A stretch of 64,000 bases of DNA, from positions 160,756-224,755 of the forward strand of contig WGMX01000010.1 in the NCBI GenBank assembly GCA_016124855.1, in the 5' to 3' direction. Position numbers and translations under genes: made by a program. Every line of letters begins with the position of its first letter. The stretch's first letter is position 1. This DNA comes from Anaerolineaceae bacterium. Lineage in GTDB: Bacteria; Chloroflexota; Anaerolineae; Aggregatilineales; Phototrophicaceae. Positions 1-11,294 of this stretch are shown here, one piece after another. Under the pieces are notes generated by a model. That model ran no database searches. It was not told where the DNA came from and saw only the letters and a list, made by a program, of their open reading frames with translations.

Positions 1-2507
1 GGAGAGCGATTCCTGTTGCATGGCTGTCGCTGGACGAGGATGACAACGATCCAGTTCGTTTTCTGACTTATTTGATATCGGCTGTGGCCAGTGTCAACGA
101 TATAGATCTTGTCGAAATGCTTTCCCTGCTTCGGTCTCCTCAGCCACTGCCACCAAAGGCTGTACTCACAGCGCTCATAAGCCGCTTGGAAGATTTTCCT
201 CAGCATTTCATTCTTGTGCTGGATGACTATCACCTTATCGCCGCAGCACCCATTCACGAAGCATTGACATTTTTGCTTGATCATCTTCCTGCCCGGATGC
301 GTCTTATCATGACTAGTCGGGAAGATCCACTATTACCGCTGGCGCGTCTTCGAGGGCGTGGGCAACTTGCGGAAATTCGTGCTGATGATCTGCGCTTTAC
401 GCCGGATGAAGCCAAGCAATTTTTAGAGCAGATGCTGGGCGTTGAATTAAGTATTGAGCAAATCAACAACTTGGATGTGCGAACTGAAGGCTGGATAGCC
501 GGGCTGCAAATGGCGGCGCTGGCGATGAAAGGGCGCGAAGATGTTGGAGGATTCATTTCGGCCTTCACGGGTAGTCACCGCTTCATACTCGATTATTTGA
601 CCGAAGAAGTATTGAGCAGACAGTCCGAACAAATTCAGAATTTCTTATTGGAAACATCAATACTGAAGCGTATGAGTGGAGCACTCTGTGATGCGCTAAC
701 TGGCAGAATGGATGGACAAGTGGTATTGGAACAGATCGAACGAAATAATCTGTTCTTAATTCCACTTGATCAGGATCGTCACTGGTTCCGTTATCACCAT
801 CTGTTTGGTGACATACTGTATCGGCATTTGCAGCGCACAAAGCCTAATTTAGTTTTAGAACTGCATCGCCGTGCCAGTACGTGGTTTGAAGAACACGGCT
901 GGCTAGGTGAAGCTGTCGGATATGCGCTTGCTGGAAAAGACAATGAACTGGCAGTTCGTCTCGTTGAGCATTACGGTGAACGTTTGCGATTGATAGGGGA
1001 AGTCGATACTGTCTTGCGCTGGTTGGCCGCCCTTCCCGATGAGGCTCGTCGTTCACGTCCAAAACTTGAGTTGAACTATGCTTTCTTACTTGCCAGAAAT
1101 AGCGCGACTGTAGAAGCAGAGCAACGTGTCGAATGGGTAGAACAGAAACTGCTAAAGGAAAAAGGCAGCGCAAATGAACCTGAACGAAAAGCGCTCTTAG
1201 GGCAAGCGGCAGTTGTTCGTGCCACGTTGTCGCTTATCGCAGCATACGAAGGCGATAAAACGATCAGTGCAGGGCGTCATGCGCTTGATCTTCTGCCAGA
1301 CTCAGATCTCCACTGGCGCAGTTGGGTCAACATGATTCTTGGTATTACTTATCTAGAGTCAAAGGGAAACACAACTGAGGCAAAACGCTGGCTAGATGAG
1401 GCCGCCCGAATGGGAGAAAAAATCGGCGATGTTTTTATTCAAATGATTTCAATCTTCCATCTCACAAGGATCGATATTGTTCAAGGAACGCTTCAGCAGG
1501 CTGAAAATAGGTGTAACACATTGCTGCGACTTGCTCACGAGCCTGTCTGGAAAGGTCAGCCGGCCGCCGGCTATGCACGACTGAATCGGGCATGGATACG
1601 TTTTGAGCGAAACGAGTTGGAAGCGGCACATGAAGATGTCGTTGCAGCGCACAACATCATGGAAGCCTATGGACTTACGACCATGTCGCTTGCCGGCGAC
1701 GTTCTTCTAGCGTGGATAAATCATATACAGGGTCACCAAGCCGAAGCCCACGAGTTGATGCAGAACGCGAATGAGACGATTCGTCGAAAAAAACTGACAC
1801 TGGTATTTGTATCCGCCTCAGCTTGGCAGGCGTGGTTGTCACTAAAGCAAGGTGATCTTCTATACCCGATCCAATGGTCTCGGAGTATAGAAGAAACTAT
1901 AAAAGGCAGTCTTGACCCTGCATTGGAATTTGAACACATAACGCTCGCTCGTGTCCTTATAGCTCAGGGGCGTTTAGACGAAGCACAAGAATTGCTAATG
2001 AGCTTGTACTTAACGGCAAACAACAACGGACGGTTGGGAAGGGTTATTGCAATCTGCATCCTTCAAGCGCTTGCCACGTCCATGCAAGGAAACATTGATC
2101 ATGCAATTGATCAATTAATGTATGCACTCTCTCTAGCTGAACCAGAGGGCTATGCTCGTACTTTCTTAGACGAGGGTCCATTGATGTTAGCGCTGCTGCG
2201 CGAAACAAAAACCCGCGGTATCGCGGTGGATTATGTGACGAAACTGCTTGCTGCATCTGACTATGCGGCAGCAGCAGAAAGCAATACTTCTCAACATCCA
2301 AGTGCTGGTGAATTGGAATCGCTGAGTGAACGCGAGTTAGAAGTATTACAGCTTATCGCCGAAGGAGCATCTAATCGTGAAATAGCCAATATGTTGGTGA
2401 TTAGCATCGGCACCGTCAAGAAGCACCTGAACAACATTTTTCTCAAACTTGATTCTCACAGTCGCACTGAGGCCGTTGCCACTGCTCGCAAGCACAACAT
2501 TCTGTAG
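1..2507 (+). CDS. MalT-like ATP-dependent LuxR-family regulator (5' end outside window)
   Basis: The reading frame is open from base 3 to the TAG at 2505-2507, so the gene begins before the window; a TTG at 72 is not a credible start because the upstream codons ([16 protein letters not shown]) match residues about 73-87 of the next gene. Missing from view are roughly the first 70 residues including Walker A. Visible are a Walker B-like LVLDDYH segment, the winged-helix/TPR-like helical middle typical of MalT and LAL regulators, and a C-terminal LuxR helix-turn-helix ([20 protein letters not shown], then [14 protein letters not shown]). By family knowledge such proteins are ATP-dependent transcription activators switched by a small-molecule inducer; the inducer here is unknown. 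It is a close tandem paralogue of the next gene, 78 bp downstream on the same strand. Confidence 0.92.
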   Translation, partial: RAIPVAWLSLDEDDNDPVRFLTYLISAVASVNDIDLVEMLSLLRSPQPLPPKAVLTALISRLEDFPQHFILVLDDYHLIAAAPIHEALTFLLDHLPARMRLIMTSREDPLLPLARLRGRGQLAEIRADDLRFTPDEAKQFLEQMLGVELSIEQINNLDVRTEGWIAGLQMAALAMKGREDVGGFISAFTGSHRFILDYLTEEVLSRQSEQIQNFLLETSILKRMSGALCDALTGRMDGQVVLEQIERNNLFLIPLDQDRHWFRYHHLFGDILYRHLQRTKPNLVLELHRRASTWFEEHGWLGEAVGYALAGKDNELAVRLVEHYGERLRLIGEVDTVLRWLAALPDEARRSRPKLELNYAFLLARNSATVEAEQRVEWVEQKLLKEKGSANEPERKALLGQAAVVRATLSLIAAYEGDKTISAGRHALDLLPDSDLHWRSWVNMILGITYLESKGNTTEAKRWLDEAARMGEKIGDVFIQMISIFHLTRIDIVQGTLQQAENRCNTLLRLAHEPVWKGQPAAGYARLNRAWIRFERNELEAAHEDVVAAHNIMEAYGLTTMSLAGDVLLAWINHIQGHQAEAHELMQNANETIRRKKLTLVFVSASAWQAWLSLKQGDLLYPIQWSRSIEETIKGSLDPALEFEHITLARVLIAQGRLDEAQELLMSLYLTANNNGRLGRVIAICILQALATSMQGNIDHAIDQLMYALSLAEPEGYARTFLDEGPLMLALLRETKTRGIAVDYVTKLLAASDYAAAAESNTSQHPSAGELESLSERELEVLQLIAEGASNREIANMLVISIGTVKKHLNNIFLKLDSHSRTEAVATARKHNIL

Positions 2508-2585
2508 AATGTAGTATTCAAAAAGTGTCCTTGGAGTAATAAAGGGGTTGTTAGTGGCTAAATTGAATAGGGCTGGTAATACCGC

Positions 2586-5267
2586 ATGGCAGTCCTAGAA
2601 ACAGACATCCTACAAACGAAACTGTCCCCTCCCTTCGTTCGCAGCGATCTTGTTCTGCGTGCCCGCCTTACACAGCGGTTCAGCGCCAGTTTAGAACGCC
2701 CATTTATGCTGATCTGTGCACCTGCTGGGTATGGCAAAACCACCTTATTGGGCGAGTGGCTTTCTGCTGATGGAGCAAGCACTGCGCCTGTCGCTTGGCT
2801 GTCGCTGGATGAAGATGACAATGACCCCATCCGCTTTCTGATCTACTTGGTTTCCGCGCTCACCAAGATCGGCCACTCAGGCATGGACGAGGTACTGTCT
2901 CTGCTGCGTTCGCCACAGCCACCGCCAGCCAAGGTCGTGCTGACCGGACTCATCAGTCGCTTGGAAGCCTATCCCGGTCAGTTTGTGCTGGTGTTGGACG
3001 ACTATCACCTCATTACCGCTGTGCCCATTCATGAAGCGATGACCTTTCTGCTAGACCATCTTCCTACACAGATGCATTTGGTAATCATCAGTCGTGAAGA
3101 CCCACCGTTCCCGCTGGCTCGTTTACGCGGTCGCGGACAAGTCTCCGAAATTCGTGCGGATGAATTGCGCTTCACACTGGATGAAGCCGGACGATTTCTG
3201 TCGCAGATGTTGGGCATTGAGTTAAGTGTCGATCAATTACACGATTTGGACACACGGACGGAGGGCTGGGTCGCAGGGCTCCAGATGGCGGCGCTGGCGA
3301 TGAAAGGGCGCGAAGATGTCGGCAGATTCATCGCAGCATTTACGGGCAGCCACCGCTTTATCCTCGATTATCTAATGGAAGAAGTGCTGAACCGCCAGTC
3401 AGCTGATATTCAGGAATTTCTGCTGCACTCGTCCGTGCTGGATCGTTTGAGCGGTTCGCTATGCGATAGGGTAACAGGGCGTAGCGACAGCCAGTTCATA
3501 CTGGAGCAGATTGAGCATGGCAATCTGTTCTTGATTGCCTTGGATGACGAGCGTCACTGGTATCGCTATCACCACCTGTTTGGCGAGATGTTGCAGCGTC
3601 ACCTACAGCTGGTCAATGGGAACATTGTGCCGGAACTGCACAACCTCGCCAGTGAGTGGTTTGAGCAGAATGGGTGGTACAGCGAGGCGATAGAGCATGC
3701 CCTCACGGGACATAATGAACGCAGGGCGGTGCAGTTGATTGCCCAATATGGCGCACAAGTACGTATGCGCGGTGAACTGGCCACCGTCCTGCGTTGGCTG
3801 AAATCGCTACCCGACGCAGTTCTCCGGTTGTTCCCGGAACTTGAGTTAGATTACGCATTCATGCTGACCATGACCGACTCTGACACAGAAGCGGAAAAAC
3901 ACGTATTGGAAGTTGAGCAAGCGCTTCTTAATCAGAATTTGGTTGAAGATGAAGCCAAGCGGACAACTCTACTGGGACGTGCAGCTGCTATTCGCACCAC
4001 GTTGTCTCTCTTACTGGGTTACGAAGGTGATATAACCATTGCTACAGGTAGAAAGGCGCATAACCTATTACCCGAAAGCGATGTGTTTTGGCGTGCGTGG
4101 GTCTATTTCAATATGGGAGTCGCTTACTACATTTCAAAGGGCGAAGTACGTAACGCTGAACATTGCCTTCAAGAGGCGATTCACTTGTGCGAACACTTGA
4201 ATGACACCTTTACGATAATGGTCTCGCTTTCCCAATTGTCAAGAATGTATATCATTTGTGGACGCCTGCGACAGGCCGATGCAGTTATTGATCAGTTGTT
4301 ACAAACGAAGATGGCACCAAGAGCGTGGGGGCAGGCATGGTTTGACCGCAGTCAAATACGTTATGAGCGAAATGATATTGCGGGCGCCCTTGAAGATGTA
4401 ATAGAGGCTCGTCGCATTTTCGCAGGCTATGAATTAAAACGGTTTTCCATTGATGGATGTGCGAAAATGGCGCGTCTCAAATGGGCGATGGGAGATGAAG
4501 TCGAAGCCAATAAACTAATGAAGCAGGCTGTCGAGATAGCCCGTGCATCGAACTTGACATTGACTCTTGTCGATGAAGATGTATGGCAGGCATGGTTGTG
4601 GCTTAAGACCGGTAATCTTTCATTAGCAGTCAAATGGGCCGAGGCTATTGAACCGACTACGCGCGAACACCTCAATCCTGCCATGGAGTTCAAGCATATA
4701 ATGCTCGCTCGGGTCTGGTTCGCAAAGGGCCGTTATGAAGAAGCCGAAGAGCTTCTGGGGCGTCTGATGCTGTCAGCTGATGGCGCCGGACGCATGGGAC
4801 GGATCATTGAAATTTGTATACTTCAGGCCTTGACGTTCAGTTTGCGCGGCAATCTTGACAGGGCGTTGGAAAAACTTGCACGCGCCCTAACTTTGGGTGA
4901 ACCTGAGGGCTACGTGCGCACATTCGTAGATGAAGGACCTCCAATGATCGCGCTGTTGCAGGATGCACAGAAGCGTGGCATTGCGGTGGAGTACGTCACA
5001 CGACTGCTGGCGGCCTTTGACTGGAAGTTGCCAGTCGAAAGCGTGCTTGATGACCACGGCATCAGGAGTGAAATCGAGCCACTCACCGACCGCGAACTTG
5101 ATGTGCTGCGCTTAATCACCGATGGGGCATCTAACCGCGAGATCGCTGATGCTCTGTTCATCAGTATCGGTACCGTCAAGAAACACTTGAACAATATTTT
5201 CCTCAAACTTGATGTCCATAGCCGCACACAACTGATTGCTAGTGCAAGGAAATACAATCTTCTGTAG
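2586..5267 (+). CDS. MalT-like ATP-dependent LuxR-family transcriptional regulator
   Basis: This 893-residue protein has the full MalT/LAL layout: Walker A (APAGYGKTT, residues about 45-53), Walker B (LVLDDYH, near 135), a long alpha-helical TPR-like sensor region, and a LuxR helix-turn-helix in the last 65 residues ([40 protein letters not shown]). Length fits the family (about 850-900). ATG at 2586 gives an N-terminus ([20 protein letters not shown]) typical of these proteins. The preceding gene is a diverged duplicate; the ATPase and HTH parts are most alike and the sensor region least, suggesting separate inducers. By family knowledge it should activate a target operon when ATP and an inducer bind; neither target nor inducer can be read from the sequence. 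Confidence 0.93.
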   Translation: MAVLETDILQTKLSPPFVRSDLVLRARLTQRFSASLERPFMLICAPAGYGKTTLLGEWLSADGASTAPVAWLSLDEDDNDPIRFLIYLVSALTKIGHSGMDEVLSLLRSPQPPPAKVVLTGLISRLEAYPGQFVLVLDDYHLITAVPIHEAMTFLLDHLPTQMHLVIISREDPPFPLARLRGRGQVSEIRADELRFTLDEAGRFLSQMLGIELSVDQLHDLDTRTEGWVAGLQMAALAMKGREDVGRFIAAFTGSHRFILDYLMEEVLNRQSADIQEFLLHSSVLDRLSGSLCDRVTGRSDSQFILEQIEHGNLFLIALDDERHWYRYHHLFGEMLQRHLQLVNGNIVPELHNLASEWFEQNGWYSEAIEHALTGHNERRAVQLIAQYGAQVRMRGELATVLRWLKSLPDAVLRLFPELELDYAFMLTMTDSDTEAEKHVLEVEQALLNQNLVEDEAKRTTLLGRAAAIRTTLSLLLGYEGDITIATGRKAHNLLPESDVFWRAWVYFNMGVAYYISKGEVRNAEHCLQEAIHLCEHLNDTFTIMVSLSQLSRMYIICGRLRQADAVIDQLLQTKMAPRAWGQAWFDRSQIRYERNDIAGALEDVIEARRIFAGYELKRFSIDGCAKMARLKWAMGDEVEANKLMKQAVEIARASNLTLTLVDEDVWQAWLWLKTGNLSLAVKWAEAIEPTTREHLNPAMEFKHIMLARVWFAKGRYEEAEELLGRLMLSADGAGRMGRIIEICILQALTFSLRGNLDRALEKLARALTLGEPEGYVRTFVDEGPPMIALLQDAQKRGIAVEYVTRLLAAFDWKLPVESVLDDHGIRSEIEPLTDRELDVLRLITDGASNREIADALFISIGTVKKHLNNIFLKLDVHSRTQLIASARKYNLL

Positions 5268-5427
5268 CCTGCGGCAGAATTCGAACAATCTAAACATTGA
5301 ATATCCAGCTCTGACTCAACGGAAACCACTAAATTTTACTCATACCCCGACCAAATCCATATCGCTAGGTACGTACAAAGTGTTCAAAACCGTCTTTGTA
5401 CTATGTTTATTCTGCTTGGGATATAGA

Positions 5428-5619
5428 AGTTTCAACGGTACTTTCCGCAGCGAATGTTTGGATCGCTGGCTCTTTGCTGATGGTCAGCAGGCTCAAACCG
5501 TTATTGAACAGTGGCGTCTGGAGTACAATCATCATCGTCCGCACAGCAGCTTAGGTTATCTGCCTCCCGCAGTATCCCCATCAATTCATCCATTATCTGC
5601 AAGCCCTCAAAGTGCTTAA
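5428..5619 (+). pseudogene. IS3-type transposase C-terminal remnant
   Basis: About 64 codons ending at 5619 encode the last part of an IS3-family OrfB integrase core: SFNGTFRSECLDRWLF, then IEQWRLEYNHHRPHSSLGYLPPA. The final catalytic Glu region and the YNxxRPHSSLGYLxPA signature are recognisable. The DDE residues further upstream are absent, and the codons before 5428 in the same frame (from the end of the MalT-like gene) show no transposase similarity. No inverted repeat or target duplication was seen. It is a dead tail left by an old insertion between two regulator genes. The rest of 5268-5778 shows nothing recognisable. Confidence 0.8.
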
Positions 5620-5778
5620 AAGGGTCAGCGTTGCCTTCCACTTCTCAGCAATCATTATGAGTTTGAGAAAATGGATCGGTACCAATCACATGTGTTTTAT
5701 AGCGTGAGATGCATGTCACTCAACGCGCAGGTACAATACGGTGACACCATAAGCATCAAACCATGAGGCTAAGGTATT

Positions 5779-8700
5779 ATGCATCTGCCGCAAAGCGACA
5801 TCCAGCTTGTCGGACGATCTCGCGAAATGAATGATTTACACACGCTGCTCAAGCGAACCGCACAGGTGCAGGGACACGTTGTCTTGTTAAGCGGCGAAGC
5901 GGGGATCGGGAAAACGCAGCTGCTCACGTCGTTGACCGGCCTTGCAAAGCAATACAAATTTGAAGTTGTACGCGGCGAATGTAATGAGCTGGATCAAGAT
6001 TTCCCTTATGCGCCAATCATTGATGGACTCCGCACCCATTTTTCGGGAATCACCGCAGAGGAATTGCAGCGTATCATCGGACCATTTCAATCAGAAATTC
6101 TCCGTTTGTTTCCGGAACTGTCACTTCAATTTGACATCCTCACGCATCCCGGTTGGCTCGATCCCGAAGCAGAGAAACGCCGTCTTTTTGAGGTATTGGT
6201 ACAGATCTACCAGCGGATTGCGACATCCGGGCTGCTGCTGATTTTTGAGGACATTCACTGGTCTGATGACACCAGTTTGGAGTTCTTGCGGATCCTGACG
6301 CGGCGCGTCAGCAAGCTGCCCATCATGGTCGCCCTCAGCAGCCGGAATGTGCCACCGGAAAGCGAGGTTGCGAAACTACAATCCTATCTCGACCGGTCAG
6401 AGAATGCCCAGACCACCACGCTGCACTTACTGACTGAAGTCGAGACAGAGTCTCTGCTCAAAACCGTCTTGAAGACGACTGAAGCAATCCACCCTTCCCT
6501 CTTTCAGCGGCTCTACAGCCTGACGCAGGGCAATCCACTCTATGCGCAGCAGATCGTTCACATGCTGCAGCAGAACCGGCAAATTAATCTGGTGAACGGT
6601 GTCTGGATTGTGACGGATGTCAACAGTGAAGTTGAAATCCCGCAATCCATCAGGCAGACCATTCAGCAGCAGTTAGCCATGCTAACTGATGAAGACGTGC
6701 GATTGTTGCAGGTGGCGGGGGTTGCCGGACGGGAGTTCAGCCTCACACTTTTGCAAACGCTGCTGCACTTCGACGATGCCCTGTTGCTCAAGTTGATCAA
6801 GAAATTGACCAAACTACATTTTTTCAACGAAATCTCGCGGGATCGTTTCGCCTTCCGCCATGCGGTCATACGGCAGGTGATATACGACAGCCTGCTCATC
6901 CGCGAACGCCAGTCCATCCATCAAGCGATTCTGCGTTATCTCCAAAACTTGTACGAACCCGTGAGTCTGGTGGATTTATCGCATCACGCTTACAACGCTG
7001 AAGACTGGGAGGCGGCATTTAATTACGGATTTCAGGCGGGGCAACATGCTTTGGCGCTGCATTCCTCACAAGCGGCGGTTGAGCAGTTTACGCACGCGAT
7101 ACAGGCTGCCAGTCGTCTAGGGAAACGTGATATTGCGAAACTGTCTATGTTGAGGGGCGACGCCTTCAGCAACCTGAGCCGGTTTCAAGCCGCACATGCG
7201 GATTATGAGACGGCTTTACAAATCGCAGAAGCAGCGGGTGACCGCATATCGGCGTGGCAAGCCATGATTGCGCTGGCAAAACTCTGGACAGCGCAGGATT
7301 ATCGACGGGTGAAAGACTATTGTGAACGTGCTCTGGTGTTAGCGCGCGAGATGGATGATGTGGCAAGCATTGCCCACAGCCTAAATCGGCTTGGGAACTG
7401 GCACTTGAATGACGGTCAGGTTGATTTAGCTCTACAACACTACGAGGACGCGCTCACGATTTTTGATGGCAGCAGTGATCTGGCGGGCAAGGCTGAAACC
7501 TTCGGCCTGATCGGCATGGCGGCCAATGCCAATTTCTACTTCAGTAAATCGGCTGACTATTATCGTCGTGCTATCGAACTTTACCGTCATCTTGATAATC
7601 GCCAAGCGCTGGCTTGGACACTGGCAAATATGGGACTGATAACGTCTGACGCGGAGATGATCCATGAGTCCATCGACATTGCCCGCGAAATCGGTTTCTA
7701 CAGCGCTGAAGCCTATGGCTGCATCTGTGTAGGCAATATCTATTCGTATCGCGGTGACTACAGTTCGGCGCTTGCCTATGTGGATCGAGCCGTCGATCTG
7801 GCGCAATCGATTAACCACACAGAGTGGCTGGCTGCTGCCCATCTGCGATTGGGACTAATCTATCGTGATCTGTTTGATCTGGATAAGGCGACAGAACATG
7901 CCGTGACAGGTACCGCGCTGGCGAAACAGTCAGGGTCGCATTGGTTCATTGCACGTGCGATCGGCTTGAATGTTAGCATTTTAGTTGCAAACAATCAGTT
8001 CGCCGAAGCCGAAGCGTTGCTCGCGGAGTATCACGCGCCCCCCAAGCCGATCCTCCAGCAGTTCGAGATTACGTTGGCTCGTGCAGAACTTGCTAGAGCA
8101 CGGGCGCAGCCTGAAAAGATCCTCGAAATTGCCGAAGCGATGGCGAATGTTTCCCATGACACCGAAGAGGACTTACCTTTAGTTCCCTACTTCACCTTTT
8201 ATAGGCTGTTGATTGCTGAAGCATATTTGCGTCTTGATGAGCAAGAACAAGCATTCATCACGCTTGAAATCGCCAAACGCGACTGTGAGCACTTCCATCT
8301 GCTGTCACTGCTTTGGCAAATCGATGCGATGTTAGCGAAGATATATTCTCAGGATCATGAAACCACCGCACATGAGTACTATCAATCCGCGCAGGATACG
8401 ATTAATCAAATTGCACAGACCGTGCCGGAAGACCTGCGGACGAATTTTCTAAAACATACCTTGGCCGCAATTCCAGCAAGCAACATGCTTGGTGTGACAA
8501 AAGTCGAAGACCACGATTTAACCCGACGTGAAACGGAAATCGTCCATGAAATTGCGCTTGGGAAAAACAATCAGCAAATCGCAGGTGACTTACACATTAC
8601 CATCAAGACAGTCGAAGCCCACATTACCCGAATTCTCTCGAAGCTTGATATGACCTCGCGTACGCAGATCGCATTATGGGCCGTTGATAAGGATCTCTGA
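5779..8700 (+). CDS. AAA ATPase / TPR / LuxR-HTH regulator (LAL type)
   Basis: This 973-residue protein starts with a VGRSREMNDLHTLL segment (an orc1/AAA_16-type entry motif), Walker A GEAGIGKT at residues about 39-46, and a Walker B-like LLIFEDIHW near 155-163. A long TPR-rich region follows (repeated A-x-x-x-Y-x-x-A-L patterns between about 450 and 850). It ends in a LuxR-type helix-turn-helix (LTRRETEIVHEIALGKNNQQ, TVEAHITRILSKL). It is a large ATP-dependent regulator but of a different subfamily from the two MalT-like genes upstream. ATG at 5779 begins the conserved N-terminus. The next gene starts 130 bp downstream on the same strand. Ligand and targets are unknown. Confidence 0.92.
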   Translation: MHLPQSDIQLVGRSREMNDLHTLLKRTAQVQGHVVLLSGEAGIGKTQLLTSLTGLAKQYKFEVVRGECNELDQDFPYAPIIDGLRTHFSGITAEELQRIIGPFQSEILRLFPELSLQFDILTHPGWLDPEAEKRRLFEVLVQIYQRIATSGLLLIFEDIHWSDDTSLEFLRILTRRVSKLPIMVALSSRNVPPESEVAKLQSYLDRSENAQTTTLHLLTEVETESLLKTVLKTTEAIHPSLFQRLYSLTQGNPLYAQQIVHMLQQNRQINLVNGVWIVTDVNSEVEIPQSIRQTIQQQLAMLTDEDVRLLQVAGVAGREFSLTLLQTLLHFDDALLLKLIKKLTKLHFFNEISRDRFAFRHAVIRQVIYDSLLIRERQSIHQAILRYLQNLYEPVSLVDLSHHAYNAEDWEAAFNYGFQAGQHALALHSSQAAVEQFTHAIQAASRLGKRDIAKLSMLRGDAFSNLSRFQAAHADYETALQIAEAAGDRISAWQAMIALAKLWTAQDYRRVKDYCERALVLAREMDDVASIAHSLNRLGNWHLNDGQVDLALQHYEDALTIFDGSSDLAGKAETFGLIGMAANANFYFSKSADYYRRAIELYRHLDNRQALAWTLANMGLITSDAEMIHESIDIAREIGFYSAEAYGCICVGNIYSYRGDYSSALAYVDRAVDLAQSINHTEWLAAAHLRLGLIYRDLFDLDKATEHAVTGTALAKQSGSHWFIARAIGLNVSILVANNQFAEAEALLAEYHAPPKPILQQFEITLARAELARARAQPEKILEIAEAMANVSHDTEEDLPLVPYFTFYRLLIAEAYLRLDEQEQAFITLEIAKRDCEHFHLLSLLWQIDAMLAKIYSQDHETTAHEYYQSAQDTINQIAQTVPEDLRTNFLKHTLAAIPASNMLGVTKVEDHDLTRRETEIVHEIALGKNNQQIAGDLHITIKTVEAHITRILSKLDMTSRTQIALWAVDKDL

Positions 8701-8830
8701 CGTTCCACCACTGACATTAGGGTAAACCCTATATTTTGCATACCGGGCATTTTGTGGGGTTAGCTCTGACGACACCACTCCTGAATGAGTCTATCCTCAA
8801 GACATCATCTTATTCATATAGGAGTGCAAA

Positions 8831-9247
8831 ATGAATACCACCAAAGAAGGTCAGATTATCGGTGTGATGAATGAGTTTCTAAACGTCTGGGCGTCCCGCG
8901 ATATGGATACGATCATGTCCTACTGGTCGCCCAATGTGACGCTGTACGGAACGGGAATGGACGAAAAACGCGTCGGCAAGGACGAGGTTCAATTCCAGAT
9001 CGAACGTGACTTCGCCCAATCGGAAGAGTTCTCATGCACGCTGGACTGGAATCAGGTTGGCACGAACGGTAATGTGGCATGGATTGCGTCTGATGTCACA
9101 GTCATGGTCAAGGTGCCCGGTGCGCAAGAAATGTCATTCCCGGCGCGCCTGAGTACCGTCATGCAAAACTACGATGGGCGCTGGTTGTTCGAGCATTTTC
9201 ATCTGTCGGTCGCAGCCGCAGGACAGGATGAGGGCGACTCATTCTAA
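8831..9247 (+). CDS. SnoaL/NTF2-like small protein
   Basis: The 138-residue protein has the pattern of SnoaL-like/DUF4440 members of the NTF2 fold: an N-terminal helix (FLNVWASRDMDTIMSYWSPNVTLYG), a central region with the recurring W-x-x-x-G-N-V-A-W strand, and a closing strand pair (GRWLFEHFHLSV). Members are small cone-shaped barrels that act as isomerases, hydrolases or ligand binders; the sequence does not say which. GGAG at 8821-8824 lies six bases before the ATG and supports this start. No signal peptide is visible. It stands between a regulator and an acetyltransferase, with 125 bp to the next gene. Confidence 0.8.
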   Translation: MNTTKEGQIIGVMNEFLNVWASRDMDTIMSYWSPNVTLYGTGMDEKRVGKDEVQFQIERDFAQSEEFSCTLDWNQVGTNGNVAWIASDVTVMVKVPGAQEMSFPARLSTVMQNYDGRWLFEHFHLSVAAAGQDEGDSF

Positions 9248-9372
9248 GCCAAATCGAAATTGACGCCACGTTGAATCAGCAAGTAATTTCAATCGTATGC
9301 TGTTGTATACAAATGTGATGCTGCTGGTTCACGCCATTGTCCGGTTTCAAGTCATAGTGAGAGGCACAAAAC

Positions 9373-10212
9373 ATGATGATCTACCAGACCCAAGAACTCA
9401 GCAAGCATGAGATCGCCACCGTCGTGGAAACAGCAGAGCAGACGATGTGGACGGTTTCGTGGAATAGTACACCCCCCGAAATGCAGCAGGCGTTAAGTAT
9501 GCACTTCGCTTCGGTTGGCGGCGCATCCGCAACCGTCATCGAGAAGTTTCCGATCCCGTTCTTCAACCGGGTCATCGGTCTCGGCATCCATCAACCCGCC
9601 ACAGAAGCCTTAGTAGATGAACTCATTTCGATCTATCAGCAGTATGACGTACCGTGGGAAATCTCGCTAAGTCCCCTCGCGCTGCCGTCCGACACAGCCG
9701 AGTGGTTAACGGCACGGGGTTTCAAACACACGTCCAATCTCGCCAAGATGATTCGCGGCAATGAGCCGCCACCGATAATTGCAACCGATCTGCGAATCGA
9801 GCGGGTTGGAGCGCATAATGCGTCGGTGTTTGCTGAAATCAACCAACGCGCTTTCGAGATGCCCGATTGGTACCCTGTAATGGTGCAGCACTTACTCAAA
9901 CAGGACAACGTCTATGGCTATATCGCCTACGATGGCGATTCGCCAGCAGGGTCTGGTCTCCTGATGGTTTCTGGCGATGTCGGTGGACTTTTCAGCGGGG
10001 CGACACTTCCGGAATATCGGCGGCGTGGGGCGCAGAGGGCAATAATGACCCAGCGCGTCCGTGATGGGCTTGATCTCGGCTGTCGCTGGTTCAGCACCGA
10101 AACAGGCGAAGAGTCACCGCAAAACCCCAACCCATCGTATCACAACATGCTGCGTACAGGCTTTGAACTCGCCTATCTACGCCCGAATTATACCTATCAA
10201 CCCGCGAACTAA
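9373..10212 (+). CDS. GNAT-family N-acetyltransferase
   Basis: The 279-residue protein carries a C-terminal GNAT domain (about residues 135-275): a core strand (AGSGLLMVSGDVGGLFSGAT) followed by the acetyl-CoA-binding loop and helix PEYRRRGAQRAIMTQRVRDG, which matches the R/Q-x-x-G-x-G/A motif in a slightly altered form (RRRGAQ), and a final strand/helix with YHNMLRTGFELAY. The N-terminal 130 residues resemble the partial second GNAT-like half common in two-domain members. A GAGAGG stretch before the ATG at 9373 can serve as ribosome binding site (ATG at 9376 is an alternative). Substrate is unknown. It may be co-transcribed with the following methyltransferase gene, 44 bp downstream of its stop. 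Confidence 0.85.
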   Translation: MMIYQTQELSKHEIATVVETAEQTMWTVSWNSTPPEMQQALSMHFASVGGASATVIEKFPIPFFNRVIGLGIHQPATEALVDELISIYQQYDVPWEISLSPLALPSDTAEWLTARGFKHTSNLAKMIRGNEPPPIIATDLRIERVGAHNASVFAEINQRAFEMPDWYPVMVQHLLKQDNVYGYIAYDGDSPAGSGLLMVSGDVGGLFSGATLPEYRRRGAQRAIMTQRVRDGLDLGCRWFSTETGEESPQNPNPSYHNMLRTGFELAYLRPNYTYQPAN

Positions 10213-10256
10213 TCGTTGTCAGATTCAGAATGAAGCAAGCAAGAGGGCAAACGGTC

Positions 10257-11294
10257 ATGGAAAAGAACGGCTCTATTCTGGAAAACCTCAACTCGTATTC
10301 CGATGCCTATGCCGTCATAGCGCCGCTCATTTTCCATACCCAACTCTTGGGCTTGCTTCAAGGCGCGTATGCCACGGGCATCCTGAATGCCGCCTTGAAT
10401 CCCACTTCTGTGGAAGCAATGGCAGTCGAGACAGGGATGAGTATGGCTCGTACTCAGGATATGTGCCGGGCACTGGATGCCTATGGCATTTTCATCAAAG
10501 CGAACGAGGGTTACCGCTTAGATGAGCAGTGGGCCTTACTCGTGACCTCCGATTTGATCAGAACGTTTCAGGTGACAGTCAGTGACGCATTTGCCAAAGC
10601 ACGGATGTTTTCACACCCCGGCGCCAGTTATGGGCAGTTGTCCTCAGAAGAGCGGCTCGCGCTGGCTAAAGGAGTGACCTTTAATCCGTTTTCGTCCAGC
10701 ACGCCTGATTTCTACGAAATGCTGTTTCAGGATATGCTGCCCGAAGTTGTAGACAGGCTAACCCATCAGGAAATCCACTATCTTGAACTGGGTTGTGGCG
10801 TAGGCGGTGGTCTTAATGGCCTGTTACGCACCTATCCGCGGGTAACGGCTGTGGCGGTCGATCTTGCCGGAGATGTGCTTGCCGAAGCACAGGCGACCGC
10901 TGAAACACTCGGGCACAGGGATCGTGTGACGTTCATCCATGCTGATGCGCGCAGCTTTGATGCCCGTGATGCCTTCGATCTGGTCTATTGGAGCCAATTC
11001 TTCTTTCCTCAAGCCGGTCGTGCTGAAGTGCTTCAGGTGGCATATGCGGCACTGAAACCGTCCGGTTACCTGATCGCCCCCCTGCTCACAGACCCAATAG
11101 CCGAAGATCATATTCACACCGCCGAAGGCAGACAATATGCCATGTCCCAATTGATGTATGGTGGTTGGGAAATTCCGAGATTGAGCGCAGACAAGGTCAA
11201 AGCAGAGATTGAAGCAGCCGGTTTCATCAATGTGCAAGTCAGGAAGCGGCCGTTCTTGAGATTGATAGTCGCGCAGCGTCCGAACATAGCCTAG
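10257..11294 (+). CDS. Class I SAM-dependent methyltransferase
   Basis: The protein has an N-terminal helical region resembling the winged-helix dimerisation part of O-methyltransferases (VEAMAVETGMSMARTQDMCRA) followed by a Rossmann-type methyltransferase fold: motif I YLELGCGVGGG, an acidic strand end AVAVDLAGDV, HADARSF, and motif IV-like FDLVYWSQFFF. I start at ATG 10257 (MEKNGSILE), which has AGAGG 13 bases upstream; an in-frame ATG at 10230 would add nine residues with no clear ribosome binding site. Length (345 residues) fits small-molecule methyltransferases. The substrate cannot be inferred. It follows the acetyltransferase closely, so the two may act on one small molecule, but that is speculation. 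Confidence 0.85.
   Translation: MEKNGSILENLNSYSDAYAVIAPLIFHTQLLGLLQGAYATGILNAALNPTSVEAMAVETGMSMARTQDMCRALDAYGIFIKANEGYRLDEQWALLVTSDLIRTFQVTVSDAFAKARMFSHPGASYGQLSSEERLALAKGVTFNPFSSSTPDFYEMLFQDMLPEVVDRLTHQEIHYLELGCGVGGGLNGLLRTYPRVTAVAVDLAGDVLAEAQATAETLGHRDRVTFIHADARSFDARDAFDLVYWSQFFFPQAGRAEVLQVAYAALKPSGYLIAPLLTDPIAEDHIHTAEGRQYAMSQLMYGGWEIPRLSADKVKAEIEAAGFINVQVRKRPFLRLIVAQRPNIA

Noticed and set aside
5236..5427. N-terminal part of the frame that ends in the IS3 remnant
   Set aside because: It overlaps the end of the MalT-like gene and has no transposase similarity; only codons from 5428 on are supported.
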